A stretch of DNA of 14,267 nt from Verrucomicrobia bacterium UBA740. GTDB taxonomy: Bacteria > Verrucomicrobiota > Kiritimatiellia > RFP12 > UBA1067. The stretch covers positions 1 to 14,267 of the forward strand of contig DBKW01000005.1 in the NCBI GenBank assembly GCA_002298665.1. Reading direction: 5' to 3'. Below are positions 6,485-12,559 of this stretch, in pieces. The notes under the pieces are model-generated. The model searched no databases and had not been told where the DNA came from. It was given only the letters and a program-made list of their open reading frames with translations. Both the position numbers and the translations under genes were made by a program. Numbering within the stretch: position 1 is the first letter of the stretch; each line of letters starts with the position of its first letter.

Positions 6485-8443
6485 TCAGGCTTTGGCGGCC
6501 AGCGAAGCCAAAAGCCCGCCGGCGAGAATCAAGCTCTTTTCGCGGGCGGAAAGCGTGGCTTTCAGCTCGATGGGCTGTCCCCCGGCCAGAACGCGCACGC
6601 GTCCGTCGCCCGCCAGCGCCGCGCGGAGCCCCTTCAGCTCGAGCGCCATGCCCGGCGCGATCTTGTCGTAGTCCGCCGGATTCGCGAACACGAACGGAAT
6701 GATGCCGAAATTGATGAGGTTGGCGCGGTGGATGCGTTCGATGGACTTGGCGATGACGGCCTTGACCCCGAGATACATCGGGCACAGCGCCGCGTGCTCG
6801 CGGCTGGACCCCTGCCCGTAGCTTTCGCCAGCCACGATGATGTTGGTCTTGCCCGCTTCCTTGTTCTTCAGGCAGATGTCGTGGAAGGCGGGGTCGCACG
6901 GTTCGAACACGTATTTCGCGTATTCGGGGATGTTCGAGCGCAGTTTGAGGCGCACGCCCGCCGGCATGATGTGGTCCGTCGTGATCTTGTCGCCGACCTT
7001 GATCGCCACGACCCCCGCCAGATCGTCCGCCAGCGGCGCCCCCGACGGCACGCGCGCGATGTTCGGCCCGCGGACGATTTCCGTATCCGCGACGCCCTTC
7101 CCGGCGGTTGCGCGGTAGAGGAACATCGTATCGTCGATCGGGAACTTCTCCGGTGCGGGCACGGCGGGGATTTCCGCCGCGAGCGGATTCTCGATGAAGC
7201 CGGTGAGCGCCGAAACCGCCGCGGTCTCGGGCGAGACGAGGTAGACTTTGGCGGACTTCGTCCCCGAGCGCCCCTCGAAGTTGCGGTTGTTCGTCCGCAG
7301 GCTGATGGCGTCCGTGCGGGGCGACATGTGCGCGCCGATGCAGAATCCGCACGCGTTCTCGAGGATCCGGCAGCCCGCGCCCACGAGAATCGCCAGCGAA
7401 CCGTCCTCCGCGAGCATGCGCACGACCTGCCGCGAACCGCAGGCGATGCCGACTTCCACGTCGTCCGCGACATGCTTGCCCGCGAGAACATGCGCCACCG
7501 TGCGGATGTCCCGGTAGGAACTGTTGGTGCACGATCCGATGAGAATCTGGTTGACGCGCGTCCCCTTCAAAGAGGCGACCGTGACGACATTGCCCGGCGA
7601 ATGCGGGGCGGCCATCAGCGGTTCGACGCCCGAGAGATCGAGCGTGAACGTGTCGTCGTAGGCGCAGCCGGCGTCCGCGGCGATTTCCCGGTAGTCGCCG
7701 CCGCGTCCCTGGGCCTCCAGAAAGGCCTTCGTCACTTCGTCGCTCGGGAAAATGCTCGTCGTCACGCCCAGTTCCGCACCCATGTTCGTGATCGTCGCGC
7801 GGGACGGTATGTCGAGCGTCTTCACCCCGGGTCCCGTGTACTCGAAAATCCAGCCCACATTCCCTTTCGTGCCGAACTTCTCGAGGACCTTCAAAATCAC
7901 GTCCTTCGCGCTCACGCCCGGACGCAGCGCGCCCACAAGCTCGATCGCGCGCACCTTGGGCGCCGGAATGTGGAACGCGCCCCCGGCCATGGCCACGGCG
8001 ATGTCGATGCCGCCCGCGCCAATGGCCAGCTGCCCGATGCCGCCGCCCGTCGGGGTGTGCGAATCGGACCCCAGAAGCGTCGTCCCCGGCTTGCCGAAGC
8101 GCTCGAGATGGAGCTGGTGGCAGATGCCGTTGCCCGCCTTGGAGTAGATTACGCCGTATTTCTTCGCGATCGAGGCCAGGAAGTCGTGGTCGTCGGCGTT
8201 CTCGTAGCCGATCTGCACGGTGTTGTGGTCCACGTAGGAGACCGCGAGATCGTTCTTCACATGCGGCACGCCCATCGATTCGAACTGCAGATAGGCCATC
8301 GTGCCCGTCGCGTCCTGCGTCAACGTCTGGTCGATGCGGATCCCGAGTTCCGCATCCGTGGCGGGGTCGCCTTCCACCAGATGGGGCGTCAAAACCTTCT
8401 GCACGACGTTCATCGGCGCGTTTTTCTCTGTCTTAGTAGCCAT
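6485..8443 (-). CDS. acn: Aconitate hydratase, short Aquifex type
   Basis: This 4Fe-4S enzyme isomerises citrate and isocitrate in the TCA cycle. The 652-residue length and sequence match the shorter, Aquifex-type aconitase group rather than the 850-900-residue AcnA/AcnB. Cluster ligands are Cys305 (GSCTNSSY) and Cys365/Cys368 (ACGFCIGAHMSP). Other family blocks are LGSDSHTPTGGG (124-135), TTDHIMPAG (488-496) and, in the swivel domain, GESYGQGSSREH (539-550) and INFGIIPFVFANP (577-589). Isopropylmalate isomerase is less likely, since large and small domains are fused in one chain. A good AAGGAGA ribosome site lies 10 bases before the ATG. The gene has its own promoter and terminator and stands as a single-gene unit. 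No other TCA enzyme is present in the window. Confidence 0.94.
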   Translation of the reverse strand: MATKTEKNAPMNVVQKVLTPHLVEGDPATDAELGIRIDQTLTQDATGTMAYLQFESMGVPHVKNDLAVSYVDHNTVQIGYENADDHDFLASIAKKYGVIYSKAGNGICHQLHLERFGKPGTTLLGSDSHTPTGGGIGQLAIGAGGIDIAVAMAGGAFHIPAPKVRAIELVGALRPGVSAKDVILKVLEKFGTKGNVGWIFEYTGPGVKTLDIPSRATITNMGAELGVTTSIFPSDEVTKAFLEAQGRGGDYREIAADAGCAYDDTFTLDLSGVEPLMAAPHSPGNVVTVASLKGTRVNQILIGSCTNSSYRDIRTVAHVLAGKHVADDVEVGIACGSRQVVRMLAEDGSLAILVGAGCRILENACGFCIGAHMSPRTDAISLRTNNRNFEGRSGTKSAKVYLVSPETAAVSALTGFIENPLAAEIPAVPAPEKFPIDDTMFLYRATAGKGVADTEIVRGPNIARVPSGAPLADDLAGVVAIKVGDKITTDHIMPAGVRLKLRSNIPEYAKYVFEPCDPAFHDICLKNKEAGKTNIIVAGESYGQGSSREHAALCPMYLGVKAVIAKSIERIHRANLINFGIIPFVFANPADYDKIAPGMALELKGLRAALAGDGRVRVLAGGQPIELKATLSAREKSLILAGGLLASLAAKA

Positions 8444-8478
8444 GGCTTCGCTTTCTCCTTGAAATCTCGTATCCGAAT

Positions 8479-8489
8479 ATTATACCATA
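8479..8489 (-). promoter_or_regulatory. Extended -10 promoter of the aconitase gene
   Basis: The minus strand reads TATGGTATAAT, identical over 11 bases to the pyrB and response-regulator promoters. The hexamer 17 bases upstream (TAGTCC) is weak. It lies in the 90-base gap after the carboxypeptidase gene, with a predicted transcription start about 28 bases before the ATG. No clean terminator for the upstream operon is seen in this gap, so read-through is possible. Confidence 0.75.
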
Positions 8490-8533
8490 TTCCGAGGCTC
8501 CGGACTACGGAAATCTGCACCTGGGCGCCCGGC

Positions 8534-9469
8534 CTACCACGCCACGGCGTCCAGCGCACTGACCAGCAGCCGCCGCGCCGTCGCGTCGCGCGTTTTGGCG
8601 CTCGACGAGCCGAGGACGACCACAATCACGCGGCGGCCCTTGCGCGTTCCCGTGAGGACGATCGAACTGCCCCCCAGGTCGATGTACCCCGTCTTGAGCC
8701 CGTCCACCGCCTCCGAGCCGTCCGGATTGACCACCCGCAGATCCTTCTTGACCAGTACGTTGTTGTGGTTGTAGATCAGGCGCGGCACCCATTCCCGGAT
8801 GCCGCGCGGTCGCGTCGCGGGGACTTTCAGTTTGACGCTTTTGAGCGACGTATAGTCGAGGATCTCGGGATGGTCCTTCAAGACGGCCCGGGCCAGACGC
8901 GCCAGATCGGTGCAGGTCGAGACGTTGTAGCGCTGGGCCGACCGCGGCCAGGGCGGCATGCCGTTCGGATTGTAGTAGACCGTGTCCTTCATCCCCAGCG
9001 CCTGCGCCCGCGCGTTCATGCGCCGCACGAAGTCCGCGACGCTCCCCGCCGTCGCCTCCGCGAGGAAAATCGCCCCGTCGTTCGCGCTTTTGACCATGAG
9101 GAAGGCCAGCAGTTCGCGCACCGTGAGCGTCTCCCCCGCCCGCATGCCGATGCAGCTGGGCTTGCGCAGTTCCACGTCCTCACGGGTCCGGGTGGGCGAG
9201 GCGCGCACGATCGTGTCGAGCGCAAGCCGCCCCTCCTTGACGGCGTCCAGAACCAGATAGGCCGTCATGACCTTCGTCACGCTCGCCGGATACCCCGGCG
9301 CGTCCGCACGGTCCGCGAAAAGGACGCGCCCCGAGTCCGCGTCGATCGCCAGCGCCCCCACATACGGATCCGTCGCGCGTTGCGGTGCGCGTCCGGCGGC
9401 CCCGACGGCGCATGCGCCCCCGGCGAGCCAGACGAGCGCGCAGAAAATGACGCGCCGGAACCGGATCAT
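8534..9469 (-). CDS. D-alanyl-D-alanine carboxypeptidase (PBP5/6 family, S11)
   Basis: This periplasmic serine peptidase trims the terminal D-Ala from peptidoglycan stem peptides. A signal peptide is visible (RFRR followed by a hydrophobic VIFCALVWLAGG core, likely cleaved after about residue 25). The three active-site motifs are intact: Ser63-Val-Thr-Lys66 in PASVTK, Ser128-Ala-Asn130 in KSANDGA, and Lys259-Thr-Gly in DGLKTGY. At 311 residues it has the catalytic domain only. The C-terminal beta domain and the amphipathic membrane anchor of PBP5 are missing, so it may be soluble in the periplasm. The protein ends cleanly and shows no frameshift. Its ATG overlaps the stop of the zinc-ribbon/EIIA gene by four bases (ATGA), so it is the last gene of the five-gene nrdR unit. 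The family is certain; the physiological role is assumed from family. Confidence 0.93.
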   Translation of the reverse strand: MIRFRRVIFCALVWLAGGACAVGAAGRAPQRATDPYVGALAIDADSGRVLFADRADAPGYPASVTKVMTAYLVLDAVKEGRLALDTIVRASPTRTREDVELRKPSCIGMRAGETLTVRELLAFLMVKSANDGAIFLAEATAGSVADFVRRMNARAQALGMKDTVYYNPNGMPPWPRSAQRYNVSTCTDLARLARAVLKDHPEILDYTSLKSVKLKVPATRPRGIREWVPRLIYNHNNVLVKKDLRVVNPDGSEAVDGLKTGYIDLGGSSIVLTGTRKGRRVIVVVLGSSSAKTRDATARRLLVSALDAVAW

Positions 9470-10296
9470 TTGATCGTGCGGTGCGTGGCCTTGACGAGCG
9501 ATTTCCAGAGCGCCGCGGAATCTTTCGCCGTGAGCGCCGCGTCGAAATTCTCTTTCTTGGCGTAGGCCTGCATGAGGCCGGACATCAACCGCAGGTAGAA
9601 CGCCGAGACCGCCATCGGAATGGCCGACAGGAACACGATATGCACCTTCTCGCCGTCCCAGTCGATCCCCTTGCGGGAAACGCCCATCGCGAGCGTCAGC
9701 GCCCCGCCCTCGACGCCCCGCACGTGCGGGAAGGCCACCCCCTCGCCCAGCGCCGTCGAAAGCACGTTCTCGCGCTCAATCGCCGCGGTCACGAGCGCTT
9801 CCGCATTCGAGATGAACTTGTTCTCCTCCATCAGCACGGCCAGCTCGGCGATCGCCTCCTCGGGCGTGGTCGCCTTCAGTTCGGATACGACGAGCTCCTC
9901 GGCGCTGAAACGCGAAATGCCCGTCTTCACGTCGTCGTGGTCCGTCTTCTCGGCGATGTTCGCCGGCTCGCCCGCCCCCGTCGCGAAAAGGATGCGCCCG
10001 CAGTTCGAACACGTCACCAGATGCTGCGCCAGGCGCACCTGCTGGGCCTGCGCGATGGGAACCTGCATGCCGCAGACCGCGCAACAGCCGTTGGTCATGG
10101 CCGCCATCACGATGTGGCTCTTCTTGTAGAGCCGATCGTAGAGTCCGCGCACCTGCGGCACCAGCTTGGCGCTCAGCTCGGCGATGCTCTCGTTCAGCGT
10201 GTCGAGACGGCTGCCGTCGCCGGTCTGGTGGTGTTCGTCCCGCGTGAGAACGAGCTCCTGCAGTTGGCGGAGCGTATTGATCTGACTTTTCATCAT
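9466..10296 (-). CDS. Zinc-ribbon protein fused to a PTS EIIA (PtsN-like) domain
   Basis: Two known modules sit in one 276-residue chain. Residues 1-65 are helical and charged, and residues 66-105 form a C4 zinc ribbon (Cys72-x2-Cys75, Cys96-x2-Cys99, ending CSNCGRILF). That ribbon resembles the C-terminal ribbon of the coiled-coil DUF164/zf-RING_7 family. Residues about 128-276 are an EIIA domain of the fructose/mannitol/Ntr type, with the phospho-acceptor His191 in GVAFPHVR. It is therefore probably phosphorylated by a phosphocarrier protein and could bind zinc or a partner through the ribbon. No EIIB, EIIC, HPr or EI gene is nearby, which points to a regulatory rather than transport role. 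The tandem ATG codons overlap the repressor stop (ATGATGA). Domain calls are from motifs; the joint function is unknown. Confidence 0.85.
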   Translation of the reverse strand: MMKSQINTLRQLQELVLTRDEHHQTGDGSRLDTLNESIAELSAKLVPQVRGLYDRLYKKSHIVMAAMTNGCCAVCGMQVPIAQAQQVRLAQHLVTCSNCGRILFATGAGEPANIAEKTDHDDVKTGISRFSAEELVVSELKATTPEEAIAELAVLMEENKFISNAEALVTAAIERENVLSTALGEGVAFPHVRGVEGGALTLAMGVSRKGIDWDGEKVHIVFLSAIPMAVSAFYLRLMSGLMQAYAKKENFDAALTAKDSAALWKSLVKATHRTIK

Positions 10297-10658
10297 TTTG
10301 GTTTTCCTTCAGTGAATAAGCGGATTTGGTCGATCGTCTCGGCCGAAAGCACGTGTTCCATGCGGCAGGCGTCCTGGTCGGCGATCTCCTCCGACACGCC
10401 CAGCTTGCGCAGAAACGCGCACAGCAGAAGATGCCGCTCCAGAATCATCTTGGCCACCTTCGTCCCCTTGCGCGTCAGCACGATCGCCTCGTACGGTTCC
10501 TGCGTCACGAGCCCCAGATCCTTCAGTTCGCGGATGGCCTTGACGACGCTGGGCATCTTGACCTTCAGCCGCCCGGCGACGTCGTGCACGTACGCCCCGC
10601 TCTTGCTCTGCGCCAGGACGTAGATCGCCTCGATGTAGTCTTCCAGACTCTGTGTCAT
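10293..10658 (-). CDS. DtxR/MntR-family metal-dependent repressor
   Basis: This DNA-binding regulator senses Fe2+ or Mn2+. The 121-residue protein has an N-terminal winged helix (about 1-65, with VHDVAGRLKVKMPSVVKAIREL as the helix-turn-helix region) and a dimerisation/metal domain (about 66-121). It has no C-terminal SH3-like domain, so it is the short MntR type. By comparison with B. subtilis MntR, metal ligands would be Asp7, Glu10, His76, Glu101 and His102. The MntR Glu99 position is Cys98 here (DACRMEHVLS), as in DtxR and E. coli MntR. The start is clear: AGGAG lies 7 bases before the ATG, 1 base after the stop of the oxidoreductase-like gene. No metal transporter is adjacent, so its targets probably lie elsewhere. 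It could also regulate its own operon, though I see no obvious palindrome at the nrdR promoter. Confidence 0.92.
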   Translation of the reverse strand: MTQSLEDYIEAIYVLAQSKSGAYVHDVAGRLKVKMPSVVKAIRELKDLGLVTQEPYEAIVLTRKGTKVAKMILERHLLLCAFLRKLGVSEEIADQDACRMEHVLSAETIDQIRLFTEGKPK

Positions 10659-10659
10659 G

Positions 10660-11739
10660 TCAGGCTCCTTGCCTTCCGAACGGACTGGCGTCCTTCATGA
10701 GTTGGGCGTACCGCAGCGCCGTGAACGCGTCCTCGAGCTGCACCGGGAACGGCGCGGCCACGCGCACCGTGTTGTATACGCACGTCCAGAACGCCTCCGG
10801 ACCGCACAGCGTCCCCGCCGGCAGGGCGACGGGCGCCTCGACGACCTTGAAATCCTCGTGCAGATCCGCCAGCGACGGCGTGCGGACCGATGAGCGGCGG
10901 CGCGGGAAGGCGTAGTCCGGGTCCACGAACGTCAGCGTCCCCTCGTGCGCCCCCGCCTTGACGCGGAACTCGCCCGTCGAGCCGCGGATCGTGAAGGACG
11001 GCTCGCGGCTCGGCGCCAGGACCCCGCCGTTGTACTCGATGTCGGCGGAAACCTGCCCCCGCGTCTTGAAACACGCGTGCACATAGTCCTCCGAATCGCC
11101 CAGCGAAACCACCCGCTTGAGATCGCTCCACATCTGGTATGGCGGCATCGGCAGGAGCTTCAGCGTCTGCAGAACCAAATCCGTCATCGCGTAGAAGCAC
11201 GCCCCGCCCCCGAGGCGCTTGATCGACTGCCAGTCGTCGCGCCGCACGTAGTCCTCCTGCCGCACGCGGATGGAGTAGATCTCGCCGATGCGCGGGTCGA
11301 GCATCATCTGCCGCGCCAGCAGGAAGTCCGGCGCGAAAAGGCCGCGCTGCACCGGCAAAAGCCGCCCCTTCGACTTCTGGATCGCCCCCCGCAGCATGCG
11401 CGTCTCGTCCTCGCTCGTCGCCAGCGGCGTCTCCAGCAGCGTCCAGAACCCGCGGTCCAGCGCCTGCATCGCGTGCTTGACGTGGTCCGCCGTCGGCGTC
11501 GTCACATCCACGAGGTCGATCTCCCGCTCGTCCAGCATGTCCGGATACTGGCGGAACATCCGGCAGTTCGGGAAGTCCTTGGCGACGATGTCGCGCCGCT
11601 CGCGCATCAAATCGCACGCCGCGACGATCTGGAAAAGTTCCGGATGCTTCTTGAACAAGGGATAGTGCTCTTCGAAAAACACGCGGCCCAATCCCATGAT
11701 GGCCACGCGCAGAGGCGGACGTTGGTAGTTGACTGTCAT
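10660..11739 (-). CDS. Gfo/Idh/MocA-fold protein with degenerate catalytic motifs
   Basis: The 359-residue protein has the overall architecture of this NAD(P)-dependent sugar oxidoreductase family: a Rossmann half (about 9-130, LRVAIMGLGR) and an alpha/beta half with the GGG turn (177-179). Key positions differ from active members. The catalytic Lys of the EKP motif is Thr (ETP, 103-105). The third dinucleotide Gly is Phe (GLGRVF, 16-21). In the GGG-x3-D-x-G-x-H block, the Asp is Tyr183, the Gly is Met185 and the His is Asp187. It may therefore have lost oxidoreductase activity and act as a ligand- or nucleotide-binding protein, or use a changed chemistry. The frame is intact over its whole length, so this is not a decaying pseudogene. 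Its ATG overlaps the nrdR stop by four bases, and the metal repressor follows after one base. Confidence 0.85.
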   Translation of the reverse strand: MTVNYQRPPLRVAIMGLGRVFFEEHYPLFKKHPELFQIVAACDLMRERRDIVAKDFPNCRMFRQYPDMLDEREIDLVDVTTPTADHVKHAMQALDRGFWTLLETPLATSEDETRMLRGAIQKSKGRLLPVQRGLFAPDFLLARQMMLDPRIGEIYSIRVRQEDYVRRDDWQSIKRLGGGACFYAMTDLVLQTLKLLPMPPYQMWSDLKRVVSLGDSEDYVHACFKTRGQVSADIEYNGGVLAPSREPSFTIRGSTGEFRVKAGAHEGTLTFVDPDYAFPRRRSSVRTPSLADLHEDFKVVEAPVALPAGTLCGPEAFWTCVYNTVRVAAPFPVQLEDAFTALRYAQLMKDASPFGRQGA

Positions 11740-12179
11740 TTTTTCGCTATCTCCGTTATGGCCGATATAAACTGGGCGACGTCCGTGAACTGGCGGTATA
11801 CGCTCGCGAAGCGCACGTAGGCGACTTTGTCCACAAGATGAAGCTCCTTCATCACGAGTTCCGCGATCGCGTCGGACGGCACCTCCTCCCCCTCGAGCGC
11901 CGTGATGACATGGTCGATTGCCGCGCGGATCTGCTCGTCGCTCACCGGACGCTTTCCGCAGGCCTGGCGGATGGCCCTGTCGAGTTTCTGGCGGCTGAAA
12001 GGCTCGCGCCGTCCGTCGCGCTTGATCACGAGAAGGCCCTCCTGCGCCACCTCTTCATAGGTGGTATAGCGGCATCCGCACGCCAGACACTCCCGGCGGC
12101 GGCGGATGGCCGCCCCGTCCCGTGCCGCGCGCGAATCCAGGACTTTGTCGTCCAGCGCTCCACATTTCGGACATTTCAT
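11736..12179 (-). CDS. nrdR: Transcriptional repressor NrdR
   Basis: NrdR represses ribonucleotide reductase genes by reading (d)ATP levels. The 147-residue protein has the N-terminal zinc ribbon (Cys3, Cys6, Cys31, Cys34; MKCPKCG and CLACGCRYTTYE) and a C-terminal ATP-cone (about 49-139, LLVIKRDGRREPFSRQKLDRAI). Length and motifs are standard. It is the promoter-proximal gene of the five-gene unit, with a near-consensus promoter about 40 bases upstream. Its TGA overlaps the next ATG by four bases. No nrdA, nrdB or nrdJ gene lies in the window. I searched its own upstream region for the paired 16-base NrdR boxes and saw none. Confidence 0.97.
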   Translation of the reverse strand: MKCPKCGALDDKVLDSRAARDGAAIRRRRECLACGCRYTTYEEVAQEGLLVIKRDGRREPFSRQKLDRAIRQACGKRPVSDEQIRAAIDHVITALEGEEVPSDAIAELVMKELHLVDKVAYVRFASVYRQFTDVAQFISAITEIAKK

Positions 12180-12217
12180 CTTACTTCTCGATTTCTGCCT
12201 GCTACCTTATGTCTCAC

Positions 12218-12246
12218 ATTATAGCGCATTCGTCTGAAAAATGCAA
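12218..12246 (-). promoter_or_regulatory. Sigma70-type promoter of the five-gene nrdR unit
   Basis: The minus strand reads TTGCAT (12241-12246), exactly 17 bases, then a perfect TATAAT (12218-12223). The predicted start is near 12211, giving a leader of about 32 bases. It is the only good promoter found for nrdR and the four coupled genes behind it. Confidence 0.8.
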
Positions 12247-12266
12247 GTCCGTTCCGCGACGCGGAT

Positions 12267-12300
12267 TTGACCGTGCAGCGGCCGCGGGTTGACCGTGCAG
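12267..12300. repeat. Two direct copies of a 12-bp sequence
   Basis: TTGACCGTGCAG occurs at 12267-12278 and again at 12289-12300, 22 bp start to start, which is about two helical turns. This spacing suits two protein-binding sites on one DNA face. It lies in the nrdR-MATE intergenic region, 20 bases upstream of the nrdR -35. The TTGACC could also be read as a -35 box, but no good -10 follows at 17 bases. Confidence 0.6.
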
Positions 12301-12383
12301 AAAATGTAGAATATGTAGACTGGGTGTCCTACGCGTCCCACATTCTCTACACGGTTAATTGCCCCGTGCGGGCGGCAGGCGAC

Positions 12384-12415
12384 GGGACAACTGGGACAAC
12401 TGGGACAACTGGGAC
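12384..12415. repeat. 9-bp tandem repeat, three and a half copies
   Basis: GGGACAACT is repeated at 12384-12392, 12393-12401 and 12402-12410, followed by GGGAC. The copies are perfect, which is typical of a young or slippage-prone tandem array. It lies between the divergent nrdR and MATE promoters, about 45 bases upstream of the MATE -35. No coding role is likely. Confidence 0.85.
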
Positions 12416-12435
12416 GAGTAGCCCCCCTACCCCCC

Positions 12436-12455
12436 GCGAAAGGCTGTCCTTTCGC
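12436..12455. other. Perfect 8-bp inverted repeat next to the MATE promoter
   Basis: GCGAAAGG and CCTTTCGC flank the 4-base loop CTGT. The element ends 5 bases before the -35 of the MATE promoter. No T-run follows on either strand, so it is not a standard terminator. As a 20-base dyad it could be an operator for a regulator of the exporter gene. Confidence 0.6.
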
Positions 12456-12460
12456 CTCGA

Positions 12461-12489
12461 TTGACGAAAAACCGCCGATGTGCTAGAAT
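12461..12489 (+). promoter_or_regulatory. Sigma70-type promoter of the MATE gene
   Basis: TTGACG (12461-12466), 17 bases, then TAGAAT (12484-12489) with an extended TGC before it. The predicted start is near 12496, giving a leader of about 64 bases. The leader is too short and too unstructured for a riboswitch that I recognise. Confidence 0.8.
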
Positions 12490-12559
12490 ATCTCCCCAAG
12501 TGAAAAGGAAGGTCCCGGGTAAGAGGATTCAACACAAAAAGGCAAAGGCAGGGACACAT

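Noticed and set aside
6728..9565. A 945-codon open frame on the plus strand across the aconitase and carboxypeptidase genes
   Set aside because: It is antisense to two certain genes, is rich in Arg/His/Asp as expected from GC-skewed complements, and matches no family.
12305..12353. Imperfect inverted repeat TGTAGAATATGT/ACATTCTCTACA considered as a NrdR box pair
   Set aside because: The arms are far apart, have two mismatches and do not match the 16-base palindromic NrdR box form or spacing.
12267..12464. A 65-codon plus-strand frame across the nrdR-MATE intergenic repeats
   Set aside because: It is built from the tandem repeat (Gly-Thr-Thr units), has no ribosome site and overlaps the MATE -35.
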